The notes: generated from the letters alone by a model not told the origin. Counted from the first letter of the stretch, positions 1-9,078 are shown. The stretch: 64,000 nucleotides of DNA from CAVWXT01 sp963759115 (GCA_963759115.1 CAVWXT010000005.1:1240001-1304000), one strand, 5' to 3'. Numbers and translations: made by a program.

Positions 1-913
1 ATCATTGCCGCCGAGGCGAAGGCCCCTCGCCTGGTCGCCGAAACGCAGTCGCCGACCGGAGAAGGAGAAGTTGCCAAAGACGATTGGATTGATTGGGCCC
101 GCTCCGAATTGGCCTCCACTCAGGCCAAGGCGGAGGCTTTTCCCAAGGCGTTCGCGACAGCCCGTGAGATCAAGGACCCCTTTTGGAAGACTTCGGCCCT
201 AACGCACATCGCCGCAGCGCAAGCCGAGGCGCGGCTCGTGGAAGATGCCCGCAAGAGTTTCGCCGAGGCCCTGAACGCAATTCACGGTATCGAAGCTCCA
301 CGCGGAAAAGCGTGGGCTCTTCGCGATATCGGGGTCGCCCAGGCGCAAGCCGCCATGAAAGAGCAAGCCCGCGGGACCTTCGCACGAGCGGTTGCCACCG
401 CGCAACGCATTGAAGATTGTCGAGGTGAGTTGCGCTGCGCATCCAGCACGAACATCGGCATAGGTGACTCTAGAGCAGGAATCTTATCTGCGATTGCCGC
501 CGACCAAGCCGACGCCGGACTGTTCGATGACGCCGTTTCAACCGCATTGGCGATTGAAGATGTGCATGCCAAGGTCAGCAATCTTTGCGGGATCGCCGCC
601 GCGCAGTCCAAGGCAGGACTAGCCGAACGGGCGCGCGCAGAATTTCGCAAAGGCACAAACCATCGCGCGGGGAATCAAAGAGGACGGCAGCCGCGATTGG
701 GTTCTTGGCCTTGTCGTCGCTGCGGAGGCGCAGGCCGGACTTCTCACTGAAGCGATTACCGCCGCCGGAGGAATCGAAAATGCAAACCGATCGGCACTTT
801 GTGAAATTGCCGTTGCCCAGGCCAAAGCGGGAATGACCGAGAGGGCCCGCGAGACATTTGCCCGCGCGATTACGAAGGCCTCGACATTATCGGCCGACCA
901 GACAGCCGAGTTA

Positions 914-2271
914 GTCGCTGTTCAAAAATAAGTTAGCCGTTTGTATAATCTGCGTATTCCGCTTCCATGGATGGAGAGACGGTCATGGCAGACAAGGATT
1001 GCAGGCGCATTCGCCGGTGTCGCTGCCGAGGATGTCGCTCGCGTAGCGATGCGGATTTGGTTGCGTACCATCGGGCCATCAATCGAGTGATGGCCGAGTT
1101 GGACGAACGGAGTCGGCGGTTGTTCGCCGGGATCGTGGCCCGGCAACGCGGACACGGGGGCGTCCAGTTGGTGGCGGAAATCACCGGCCTGAGCCGTATG
1201 ACAATCCGCCGGGGATTGCGCGAAAGCGAACGCGGACAGGTGGCGTCTTCAGAGCGAGTACGGCGTCCCGGCGGCGGACGAAAACGAGTCGAAAAAAAAC
1301 GCCACGTGTGCGGGAGTTGTTGAAGGGGCTGTTGCGGGATGCGACGGCTGGCGATCCGATGGGTGGTCTGCGGTGGACGCACAAGACCACCCGCAACCTG
1401 GCCGCTGCATTGACGCGACGTGGCGTACCGGTCGGGCACGTGACGGTGGCTCGGTTGCTGCGAGCACAGAAGTACTCGTTGCGATCGAACCGCAAGCGGT
1501 TGGGTGGGAAGAGAGATCCCTATCGGGATCAGCAATTCCGCCTGTTGGGACGTCGGCGACGGCGATTCCAACGGCAAGGGTGGCCGGTAATCAGTGTGGA
1601 TACGAAGAAAAAGGAGTTGGTGGGCAACTTCAAAAATAACGGACGCAGTTGGCGGTGTGAGGACCGCGACGTGCTGGACCACGACTTTCCCACACTGGCC
1701 CGCGGCCGCGCCTATCCCTACGGCATCTATGACGAGAATCGCAATGAGGGCTATGTCGTGATCGGCACAACTCATCAGACAGCGACCTTTGCCGTGCGTG
1801 CCATTCGCTCGTGGTGGCTGAAGGTTGGGCGGCGTCGGTACTCGGGTGTGTCTCGGTTGGCCATCGAAGCCGACAGCGGAGGTGCCAACGGCAACCGTTG
1901 TTGGGCTTGGAAGGTGGGCCTGCAAGAATTGGCTGACGAATTCAGATTGACGATCACGGTCGGGCATTATCCCGCAGGAGCCTCCAAGTGGAACCCGATC
2001 GAGCACCGCATGTTCAACCTCATCAGTGCCAATTGGGCCGGCGAGCCACTGACCAGTTACGAAGTCATGCTGAAGAACATCCGCACGACACGGTCGAGCA
2101 CGGGCTTTCGCTGCCGCGCATCGTTGGACACCAAGCTCTACCCGACCAAAGTCAAGGTGTCCGACGAAGCGAAGGCAACCGTGCGGCTGTTGCGACATAC
2201 CGTCCTACCCAAATGGAACTACACCATCTGTCCACGAAAACGAAACGGCTAAGTTATTTTTGAACAAGTCC
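914..2271 (+). mobile_element. ISAzo13-family insertion sequence, copy 1 (1358 bp)
   Basis: Left end starts GTCGCTGTTCAAAAATAAG and the reverse-complemented right end starts GGACTTGTTCAAAAATAAC. Beyond the first six bases the two ends match through GTTCAAAAATAA, one mismatch, then TTAGCCGTTT, giving about 24 bp of imperfect terminal inverted repeat. The element is flanked by TTA at 911-913 and 2272-2274, a 3-bp target duplication, and host codons join perfectly once it is removed. One transposase is encoded in two frames. A nearly identical copy is at 56101-57459. Confidence 0.93.
967..2252 (+). CDS. ISAzo13-family transposase, two frames joined by a -1 shift at A8
   Basis: The first frame (967-1323) carries the N-terminal helix-turn-helix-like part ending in GGRKRVEKK. 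The second frame supplies the catalytic part with family hallmarks: VISVDTKKKELVGNFKN, HDFP, PYGIYD, EADSGGANGNR, and YPAGASKWNPIEHRMF. Together they resemble the usual single-ORF ISAzo13 transposase of about 400 residues. The switch lies at a run of eight A (1292-1299), where GAA AAA AAA CGC contains the slippery heptamer A_AAA_AAA; re-reading one A gives E-K-K-T-P-R-V-R-E-L-L. The same arrangement is present in the second copy, so it is probably programmed and not an error. The start could be 967 or the ATG at 985, which has GGAGAG just upstream. The TAA lies near the right inverted repeat. Confidence 0.88.
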
Positions 2272-2728
2272 TTAGCGAAGGCATCAGCGCTCCAGGCGAT
2301 CGCGTCCGCCCAAATACAAGCCGGTCTTCTATCCGATGCTCTGGCCACCGCCAAGACGATCGCGGACGAAGAGACACTGCTCGAAGGCGTCAAACACATC
2401 AGGGGGAATATCATGGGCGATCTCCGACACAGGGCGGATGCCATGGCCGAGATCGTCGCCGTACAAATCAAGGAGGGACGTCCCGCCGAGGCGCTGACTA
2501 CCGCGCAATTGATCAAGGAGCCAGAGAAGAAAGCATCAGGTACTGGGCCAGATCGCCGCCGCGATGGCCAACGCAGGCCATACCGAACAGGCCCGCCAGA
2601 CTTTTGCCGAGGCCCATGCCGTATGTCGCTCGATTGCGGATCCGAATGACAGGATTTTCGTTCTCTGCGACATCGCTGCCGCTCGGGCACAGCAGGAGCA
2701 GAAGAAATAGGGACGTGTCGCAGAGCGC

Positions 2729-2812
2729 GTAGGGCGGGTCAAGCGAAGCGATTCCCCGAAAACAACGGAGAATCCCTGGTGGTGGGTCATCGCTTCGCTT
2801 GACCCACCCTAC
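2729..2812. repeat. Palindromic element P1 (24-bp arms)
   Basis: Arms at 2729-2752 and 2789-2812 are inverted copies differing at one base and share the core GGTCAAGCGAAGCGAT. The loop is 36 bp. It lies between the split repeat protein and the hicA 3' end. The outer GTAGGG tip contains the TAG (2809-2811, minus strand) that terminates the hicA reading frame. Confidence 0.88.
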
Positions 2813-3300
2813 CGCTCCCCTCTCCTCAATTGCCCGCACGCCGCGCTGATCTTGTCGCCCTTGCGATAGCGAATGTTCACGTTCAGCCCGCCTTGCGTGA
2901 GAATCTCGACGAACTGGGCCGTGGCGGCGGGGCGGGGGTGCGACTGGAAAGGCCGGGCACGGGGGCGTGGCAAGTACGATTCGCCCCCCATGCCCGACGG
3001 GCGTGCAGGGAACGTCGTTCCTCGCGCACGAGAAATGGCTGCCCCCGTTACTTTCCGGTAGAATTCCTTGTCGCCGATGCCGTTCTCTTCGGTCAGGCCG
3101 AAGGCCCTACGAATGGCCTCGATTACCGGCGTCGGCTTTTCGTCGCCCTCGTTGTGGCACTTGGTAGGGTATGTGACGAGCCGGCCCTTCACGTAGCCTA
3201 CAAACATTCGTTCCGATCCCTTGCCCCGCACCTTGTTCTCCTGAATCCCGTATTTCTTCAATCGCCGTCGAAGATCGCGGTATTTCAGCGGTTTTTTCAT
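2809..3300 (-). CDS. hicA: HicA-family toxin with a C-terminal tail read from a duplicated rlmN 3' end
   Basis: The first ~83 residues (MKKPLKYRDLRRRLKKYGI ... DKEFYRK) match the planctomycete HicA-like mRNA interferase family, a small dsRBD-like fold. The usual G-S-H histidine motif is replaced by GKGSERMF, and KCHNEGDE follows. The ATG overlaps the hicB stop as ATGA, so the pair is probably translationally coupled. After residue ~83 the frame runs on for about 80 residues; the last ~40 (AATAQFVEILTQGGLNVNIR...) are nearly identical to the C-terminus of the neighbouring RlmN. The tail is therefore a read-through fusion into a duplicated gene fragment, ending at a TAG in palindrome P1. The family call is good; whether the long form is active is unknown. 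Confidence 0.72.
   Translation of the reverse strand: MKKPLKYRDLRRRLKKYGIQENKVRGKGSERMFVGYVKGRLVTYPTKCHNEGDEKPTPVIEAIRRAFGLTEENGIGDKEFYRKVTGAAISRARGTTFPARPSGMGGESYLPRPRARPFQSHPRPAATAQFVEILTQGGLNVNIRYRKGDKISAACGQLRRGER
2820..2970 (-). repeat. Duplicated rlmN 3'-end fragment (other copy 3875-4025)
   Basis: About 125 bp (2822-2945 against 3877-4001) match with fewer than a dozen differences, and weaker similarity extends to about 2970/4025. Both copies are on the minus strand. This copy is fused in frame to hicA and keeps the SAACGQL motif with the RlmN methyl-accepting Cys. The two copies bracket the hicBA pair like direct repeats. Confidence 0.85.
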
Positions 3301-3657
3301 AGTTGCACGGACCAAGAGTCAATCGCCAACCGGCCGGAATTGAAGGCGTCAAGCAAGAACTGCTTCACGGGCCTCAAATCGCTCCACTGCGCGCCAAAGC
3401 CTGTCGCCAACTCGCGGCAACTCGATTTGCGCGAGAACGAGAACATGGTCCATATTTCAGAAGGGGCCGGCCGGAAGATAGATTCCACGTTCCCGCATTG
3501 CAGTGCCGTCTCAATCTGGGTCGCGACGAGGCTCAAGGAGGTCCTTTAGTGCCCGCGTGGGCGTCTTCGCTTCGGCGACCAGATCCATCTCCAAACAGTG
3601 CGCAATCCACCATTTGCCGTGTGGGTATACGACCGCGCAGATCAACTCGCAGTTCAC
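3297..3657 (-). CDS. hicB: HicB-like antitoxin, one frameshift
   Basis: From a GTG at 3657 the product starts VNCELICAVVYPHGKWWIAH and continues with CLEMDLVAEAKTPTRALKDL, a typical HicB partial RNase-H-like fold. After a +1 insertion near 3540 it continues LVATQIETALQCGNVESIFR, then PAPSEIWTMFS, the conserved second half of planctomycete HicB homologues. Total about 120 residues. It overlaps hicA by four bases (ATGA), antitoxin first. HicB normally neutralises HicA and represses its own operon. AAGGA lies about 11 nt upstream of the GTG, so the start is only moderately supported. If the frameshift is real, antitoxin function would be lost beside an apparently intact toxin, which favours a sequencing error. 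Confidence 0.68.
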
Positions 3658-3866
3658 GGGAACGCTCGTCCTTGGTCTTGCCTACGGCCATGCCTGCCAC
3701 CCCCCGGTGTGAACTGCAATAACCACAATAGCCAATGTGGACTCGAACGCTGCACTCTATGACTATTATGATTATATCGTCCACACGATCCCGTTGCCAC
3801 GCCCCTCAAACCACAGTCGGCGGTCCCTTTCCCGCGGGTACATCGCCAACCGCCGCCCTCCTACCA

Positions 3867-5020
3867 CTACGTGCCTCTCCTCAATTGCCCACACGCCGCG
3901 CTGATCCGGTCGCCCTTGCGATAACGAATGTTCACGTTCAAGCCGCCTTGCGTGAGAATCTCGACGAACTGGGCCGTCGCGGCGGGCGAGGGCGTGCGAT
4001 AGGGCAACCCGGACACGGGGTTGTAGGGGATCAGGTTCACTAGCGCCGGCCGGCCGCGGAGCAACTTTGCCAGTTGCCGGGCGTACTCCGGCTGGTCGTT
4101 GACGCCGGCAAGCAACACGTATTCGAAGGTGACCCGGCGGCCGGTCCGCTCGAAGTATTCGTCGGCCGCCGCCAGAACCGCCGCAATGCCGAAACCCCGA
4201 TTGGACGGCACCAACTGGTTCCGCAAGGCATCGTCGGCGGCGTGCAGCGAGACGGCCAGGTGGTACTGGCAATTCTCCTGGGCGAGTCGGTGAATGCCGG
4301 CAGGCAGGCCCACCGTGGAGATCGTAACCCGCCGCACGCTGATGCCCAGCCCATCGCGGCCGGTGGCGAGGGCCAGCGCGGGCAGCAGGGCGTCGAGGTT
4401 CAGCAGCGGCTCGCCCATGCCCATCACCACCACGTGGCTGAGCCGCTCGGAAAAAGGGGTCAGAACTATTTTGTCGCGGCGAGACTCCTGATCATCCCGG
4501 CCTGAATAAATAGTTCTGACCCCTTTTGCGGCACCCTCAGCCCCTTCTTCCTTTCCTCCATTTTCATTTCCTTTCTTTCGTCTTTCGAGCAACTGCTGGA
4601 GGCGGAGCATCTGCTCGACGATCTCGCCGGTGGTGAGGTTGCGGATCACGCCGTCGAGGCCCGTCGCGCAAAGGCGCAGCCCATCGCGCAGCCGACCTGC
4701 GTGCTGATGCAGACAGTGCAGTGCTGCTTGTCGTCGCGCAACAGGACGCACTCGATCCGCTCGCCGTCGTGCAGTTCCAGGAGGAGTTTTTCCGTGCCGT
4801 CGGCGGCCTGGCGGTGCTGGGCGATCCGCGTGGTCCAAATCTGGAAGTCGGCGGCAAGCTGCTGGCGGACCGCGGCCGGCAAGTCGGTCATCTCGTCGAA
4901 GCCGGCGGCCCGCTTCTGGAAGAGCCACTTCCGCACCTGTCCGGCCCGATAGCCAGGGAGCCCCCGCTGGTTGAACCAGTCGCGCAACTGGGCGGAGGTT
5001 TGTTCGAGGATGTGGAGCAA
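3867..5020 (-). CDS. rlmN: 23S rRNA (adenine2503-C2)-methyltransferase RlmN, with an in-frame palindromic insertion and one frameshift
   Basis: Radical SAM enzyme that methylates A2503 of 23S rRNA and some tRNAs. Visible: N-terminal RGLPGYRAGQVRKWLFQKRA, the cluster motif in CISTQVGCAMGCAF(C), VVVMGMGEPLLNLDALL, and C-terminal SAACGQLRRGT with the methyl-carrying Cys. A one-base deletion near 4670 falls at the third Cys codon of CxxxCxxC (GCC TTT GCG instead of GCC TTC TGC GCG). Between EIVEQMLRLQQLLE and RLSHVVVMGMG lies an extra ~44 residues read in frame through palindrome P2. No good ATG is seen upstream; a TTG at 5020 (LLHILEQTSAQLRDW) fits homologue length, and the longer frame to 5245 runs through repeat-like DNA. 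Confidence 0.85.
4452..4527. repeat. Palindromic element P2, in frame inside rlmN
   Basis: Arms AAAAGGGGTCAGAACTATTT (from 4452) and its inverse (to 4527), about 21 bp each, with a ~33-bp loop. It sits within the coding region of rlmN and is translated without a stop. The same architecture, with a different loop and partly different arm, is seen in P3 and P7. Confidence 0.92.
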
Positions 5021-5247
5021 AGGAAGAAGCTCACGCAAAGGCGCTGAGGCGCAATGAGGTTCTTGGGGGGCGATTTGGAACGTATCGCGGGACTGGCAAC
5101 CGTATGCCTTCTTTCTCCGGTCTTCTTCGCGCCTTGCGCCTTCGCGTGAGGTCTTGTCCTCGTTCCCACTCTCTGGGTTGCGCGTCTCGACACGGAGCGT
5201 CGAAGAAGGCGGGTTCCCACGCAGAGCGTGGGAACCAGGAGTCAAAA

Positions 5248-6135
5248 TTAGTGTTCCTCTGTCGGTTTAGTGGCCATCGCCGGCCCGATGTAGGACGTGG
5301 CCACCACCAGGTTGTCGAAACGCACGCGGTTGGTGCCGCGGCGATTGTTGTGGCTGTAAAACTCCAGGTCGACGCGGTTGATCTTCAGGTCGGCCACGTC
5401 GCGGAGCCGCAGCCCGGTCCAATGCTTGATGAGCCGGCCGTCGACCCACAGGGCCATTTCGCCGTCCCGCTTGCCGGGCGTGTTGCCCTTGAGCATGATC
5501 TCCGTGCAGTACCACTGGCCGAGTTCCATCTTGAAGCCGCTGCTGAAATGGTCGCCAAAGCGGCCCTTCTGCTCGGGATGATAGACGTACGGCGAGAGGT
5601 CGGTGAACGGGAAGTCTAGAATGGCGCAGAAGGTGTCGTCGCCCATTGCCTTCTGGCCGGTGGTGATGCCGGCGTCCAGGCCGGGCTTGAAGGCCTGAAT
5701 GCCCCAGCCGTGCATGTTGTACACCTTGATGTCCGGGGCAATCCACCAATAGACCCGGGCGAAGACCTGGTCGAAGCCTGGCCGGAACCAGTGCGAGGCC
5801 CCGGCGCCGACCGGCCCTTCCTGCTGCGGAAAGACCCATTCCAGGCAGTAGCGGCTGGGAAAGAGGTTATGTTCGGGGGCAACGAACCGGGCCTTTTCCG
5901 GCCGCCATCCGTCCTGCAGTTTCCCCAACGTGCCCGATTCAAAATCTTCGGCCACGATGACCGCCGGGTCCTTGTCGATTCCCAGGTCGCCGGGGTACTT
6001 CGCGGCGATGCCGGAGTTGCCTTCGGGCAAGGGAGTGTTGGTCTCTTGGCCCCAGGCCGTGAAGGCACAGAGGATCCCGGTCGCCGTTATCAAGGAGATT
6101 GTGCAATGCTGCCGTGATGTTGAGTTGATGGCCAT
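5248..6135 (-). CDS. Secreted polysaccharide lyase-like / concanavalin-fold protein
   Basis: A 295-residue protein starting MAINSTSRQHCTISLITATG with a hydrophobic signal segment ending near AWGQE. The mature part includes DFESGTLGKLQDGW, HWFRPGFDQVFARVYWWI, a KGNTPGKRDGEMALWVDGR turn and FDNLVVATSYIGPA at the end. This layout (bound water-soluble jelly-roll with WVDGR and FDNLVV strands) resembles the LamG-like/polysaccharide lyase 14-20 folds used on cell-surface or environmental polysaccharides. I cannot assign a substrate. It is transcribed opposite to the following uroD-like gene, with a 228-bp divergent intergenic region. Start chosen at the ATG preceding the signal peptide; the longer frame upstream is antisense to the uroD-like gene. 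Confidence 0.65.
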   Translation of the reverse strand: MAINSTSRQHCTISLITATGILCAFTAWGQETNTPLPEGNSGIAAKYPGDLGIDKDPAVIVAEDFESGTLGKLQDGWRPEKARFVAPEHNLFPSRYCLEWVFPQQEGPVGAGASHWFRPGFDQVFARVYWWIAPDIKVYNMHGWGIQAFKPGLDAGITTGQKAMGDDTFCAILDFPFTDLSPYVYHPEQKGRFGDHFSSGFKMELGQWYCTEIMLKGNTPGKRDGEMALWVDGRLIKHWTGLRLRDVADLKINRVDLEFYSHNNRRGTNRVRFDNLVVATSYIGPAMATKPTEEH

Positions 6136-6363
6136 TTTCCTGTCACTGGGGGTGAGACTACGATCCGCGCTGCCTGAACGATCGTGTGGAATCCATTGAC
6201 CAATTTTAGAGGACTTCGTGCGACTCTGCAACTTCTTCGCCGCCCCTGGGGCTTGAACGCGGCAACCAGAGCGGTCACAATGCTTCTCGGGTAGCACAGC
6301 GTTGCCCCGGCCTGACCAATTCTCTTGCACGGGCAATTTCAACCGGACTTGCAGGACCACCCC

Positions 6364-7665
6364 ATGACAGGCAGAGAACGCGTGTTGCGGACGCTCAGCC
6401 GGCAGCGGGCCGATTGCATCCCCTTGGACCTCGGCGGCACCGATTGCTCGAGCATCCATGCGCTGGCCTATAGCCGGCTGCGGCAGAACATGGGCCTGTC
6501 CACCGGCCCGGTGCGTTGCGGATGCCTCACGCAACTGATCGCCGAATTGGACGCCGACGTGCAGAACTTCTTGGGCACCGACGTCGAGGCCCTGTTCTTC
6601 GGCTCGCGGGAAACCAAGATTTGGAAGGCCCCCTTCGGCGTCGACCTGATCGTGCCCCAGGCATTTGCCGTAGAGGACCTGCCCGACGGATCTTCGATCG
6701 TCCGCGAGGGAAAAGGGGACAGGCACCTTTTGCCGGAACGGCCCGGAGGCGGGCACCGACGCGCAGCGTTGGTCGTCGCACAAAAGGTGCCTGTCCCCTT
6801 TTCCCCCCAGGGCAGGATCGCCGCCCGGCGGGCGGCCGACGCCTGCTACTTCGATCCGGGCACGCCACCCCTTGCACAAGTCAAGTCGGCGAAGGAACTC
6901 GAAATGTTCGACGCCCTGTTCGAGCGATGGGACTTTCCCACGGCCTACGATGAATCACTGGAGGAGCACGCCCGACGGGCGCGACGGCAGTATCAGTCGA
7001 CCAGCCGCGCGGTGGTCGTCCTGTGGAACATGCACTACCTGCAGGCCGGCCAACTGATGCGGGGCTTCCAGCAGTTCTTCGTCGACCTGATGACCGACCG
7101 GGACCTGGCCCATGCCATCTTGGCCAAGCTGCACCAGGCGTATCTGCGGCGGGTCGAGGCCTTTTGCCGTGCCCTGGGCGACTGGTTCGACATCGCCTTC
7201 CTTTGCGACGATCTGGGCACGCAGCAGTCGGGCCTGATCTCGCCGGCGCTCTACCGCGAGATGGTCTTCCCGTACGTTTCCGAGCTGGTGGCTGCGATCA
7301 AGGCACACGGCAAGAAGGTAATCATGCACTCCTGCGGTGCCATGGCCAAGTACATCCCCTTCATGATCGAGATGGGCGTGGACGCCCTGAACCCGGTGCA
7401 GGTGAGCGCCAACGGCATGAATCCCCGCGACCTGGTGCGGGAGTACGGCCGGGACATCGCCTTTTGGGGCGGCGGCTGCGACACCCAGCACGCCCTGAAT
7501 GCCTCCGACCCGGAGGCCGTGCGGGCCGACGTGCGGCGGCGCCTCGACGAGTTCGGCCCCGACGCCTTCCTGGTATTTACCCAGGTACACAACATCCAGT
7601 ACGATGTTCCGCCGGAGAACATTTTGGCCATGCGCGACGAGTTTTGGAAGCGAACGCGATCGTAG
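6364..7665 (+). CDS. UroD-family methyltransferase-like protein with an in-frame palindromic insertion
   Basis: Begins MTGRERVLRTLSRQRADCIP, the standard opening of the URO-D/MtaA-like family, and contains DIAFLCDDLGTQQSGLISPA, HSCGAMAKYIPFMIEMGVDA, LNPVQVSANGM and FWGGGCDTQ. Members without porphyrin neighbours often act in corrinoid-dependent methyl transfer; no corrinoid protein is seen here, so the substrate is unknown. About 34 residues (EGKGDRHLLPERPGG ... KVPVPFSP) interrupt the conserved SSIVRE...GRIAARRAADACYFD stretch and are encoded by palindrome P3. The frame stays open. Start chosen at 6364, with CAGGA upstream. The next gene starts 47 bp downstream. Confidence 0.8.
   Translation: MTGRERVLRTLSRQRADCIPLDLGGTDCSSIHALAYSRLRQNMGLSTGPVRCGCLTQLIAELDADVQNFLGTDVEALFFGSRETKIWKAPFGVDLIVPQAFAVEDLPDGSSIVREGKGDRHLLPERPGGGHRRAALVVAQKVPVPFSPQGRIAARRAADACYFDPGTPPLAQVKSAKELEMFDALFERWDFPTAYDESLEEHARRARRQYQSTSRAVVVLWNMHYLQAGQLMRGFQQFFVDLMTDRDLAHAILAKLHQAYLRRVEAFCRALGDWFDIAFLCDDLGTQQSGLISPALYREMVFPYVSELVAAIKAHGKKVIMHSCGAMAKYIPFMIEMGVDALNPVQVSANGMNPRDLVREYGRDIAFWGGGCDTQHALNASDPEAVRADVRRRLDEFGPDAFLVFTQVHNIQYDVPPENILAMRDEFWKRTRS
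6708..6805. repeat. Palindromic element P3, in frame inside the uroD-like gene
   Basis: Perfect 25-bp arms (6708-6732 and 6781-6805), core AAAAGGGGACAGGCACCTTT, 48-bp loop. Translated through without a stop. The arm shares AAAAGGGGaCAG with P2 and P7. Confidence 0.93.
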
Positions 7666-7712
7666 CGCGGTTGACTCAGCACGGACGCCCGCAACAATTA
7701 TAGGGAGACTTC

Positions 7713-8976
7713 ATGACGACACGAACGACCCTGCCGCCGCGGCCGGTTGAGGTCCACGTGGAAGACGTGGAGGTCCGCGGCCATATCATCGACAGTCTGA
7801 TCCTGCCGAAGATCCTCGACTGCATCACCTCGGGCGGCGGCGCCTTCCGCATCAAGGAAATCACGATCGGCCAGGCCCGGACCGATCCGAGCTACGCGCT
7901 GATCGAGGTTCGGGCCGGCGACGCGCCGCACCTGGAACGAATTCTGGCCCAGATTGCCGACCACGGTGCCACGCCGGTAGTGGCTTCGGACTGCCAACTC
8001 GTCGCGGCCGACGTCGTCAAGGCCTTTCCCGAAGGGTTCTACAGCACCACGAACCAGCGGACCGAAATTCGGCTGGCTGGCAAGTGGGTTCCGGTGCAGG
8101 ACCAGGAGATGGATTGCGGCATCGTGATCGACGCGGCGCACGCTGCGAGGTGTTTGCCTATGAACGAGGTCGCCGTGGGCGATGCGATCGTCGTGGGACG
8201 GGCCGGAGTGCGCGTCTTTCCCGAAGAGCGCTCGCGCGAGACCGAGACGTTCGAGTTCATGGGCAGCGCCGTCTCCACCGAGAAGCCCAAGGAACTGGCC
8301 ATCCGGCGAATCGCCCGCGAACTGGCCGAAAATCGCACTGCGGGCGGCAAGACCCTGATCGTCGCCGGACCCGCCGTGGTTCACACCGGCAGCGGCGAGT
8401 TCCTCCAGCAGATGATTCGCCTGGGCTACGTCGACGTGCTGTTTGCCGGCAACGCCCTGGCCACGCACGACATCGAGCAGGCCCTCTTCGGCACCAGCCT
8501 GGGCGTGTATCTCGACGAGGGAAAGCCGGCCGAGGCGGGCCACGCCCACCATCTGCGGGCGATCAACCGCATCCGCCGCGCCGGCGGCATTCGCCAGGCG
8601 GTGGAGCAAGGCATTCTCGCGCTCGGGAATCATGTACGAGTGCATCTGCCAGGGGACCGATTTCGTGCTGGCCGGCAGCATCCGCGACGACGGGCCGCTG
8701 CCCGAGGTGATCACCGACGTGCTGGTGGCTCAGGAGCGGATGCGGGAGAAGATTCGCGGCGTGACGTTTTGCCTGATGATCGCCACCACGCTGCACTCGA
8801 TCGCGGTGGGCAACCTGCTGCCCGCGTCGGTCAAAGTGGTCTGCGTCGACATCAATCCCTCGACGGCCATCAAGTTGGCCGACCGGGGAACCTTCCAGAC
8901 GGTCGGTCTGGTGACCGACGTTGCGCCGTTCCTCCGGGTGTTGGTGGAAGAGTTGACATCATTGAAAGCCCCATGA
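7713..8976 (+). CDS. TIGR00300 family protein (LOR/SDH-like, ornithine cyclodeaminase-related)
   Basis: About 420 residues, starting MTTRTTLPPRPVEVHVEDVE after GGGAG. Family features: GHIIDSLILPKILD, ARTDPSYALIEVRA, FYSTTNQRTEIRLAGKWVPV, a C-rich DCGIVID, TLIVAGPAVVHTGSG, ALFGTSLGVYLDEG, SGIMYECICQGTDFVLAGS and a C-terminal CVDINPSTAIKLADRGTFQT. In cyanobacterial ArgZ/AgrE this domain is fused after an arginine dihydrolase domain and converts ornithine to proline; here an arginine dihydrolase-like gene follows as a separate locus. Role in arginine-ornithine-proline catabolism is therefore inferred. A +1 insertion near 8621 shifts the frame after VEQGILA; the true stop is TGA at 8974-8976. Confidence 0.8.
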
Positions 8977-8996
8977 TTGTAAGAAGGGTCACACGA

Positions 8997-9069
8997 TTGT
9001 AGGAGGCGACTCCAGTCGCCGATCCGGGCGGCACCTGCATCCATCGGCGACTGGAGTCGCCTCCTACAA
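8997..9069. repeat. Palindromic element P4 (perfect 27-bp arms)
   Basis: Arms 8997-9023 and 9043-9069 containing GTAGGAGGCGACTCCAGTCG and its inverse, 19-bp loop. It lies between the TIGR00300 gene and the arginine dihydrolase-like gene, where it could act as a hairpin attenuating read-through. Confidence 0.94.
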
Positions 9070-9078
9070 CACTACCGC

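Larger units (their letters stand above)
1..2710 (+). pseudogene. Alanine-rich TPR-like repeat protein, 5'-partial, split by an IS and two frameshifts
   Basis: The frame is open from the first base of the window, so the start lies upstream. The protein is a string of about 35-residue helical repeats of the form IAAAQAxAGL..DA..TA..I.D, which resembles TPR/SEL1-like solenoids; no catalytic motif is visible and I cannot name a function. The IS at 914-2271 lies between codons for ...QTAE-L and A-KASALQ. Removing it with one TTA copy restores the frame exactly. Two further +1 insertions break the frame, near 653 (AEFRK then continues as AQTIARGIKED) and near 2533 (EKK then HQVLGQIAAAMANAG). The true C-terminus is ...CDIAAARAQQEQKK with TAG at 2708-2710. 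Either a decayed gene, or an IS insertion plus sequencing indels. Confidence 0.75.

Noticed and set aside
933..2198. 421-codon minus-strand frame inside the IS
   Set aside because: It is antisense to the transposase and reappears in shorter form in copy 2; no protein features.
3720..3790. tRNA-like GTTCGAGTCC on the minus strand
   Set aside because: No T-stem pairing, no anticodon arm and no acceptor stem can be formed around it.
5248..6879. 543-codon minus-strand frame starting inside the uroD-like gene
   Set aside because: Only the part from 6135 down has a signal peptide and family features; the upstream part is antisense to the uroD-like gene.
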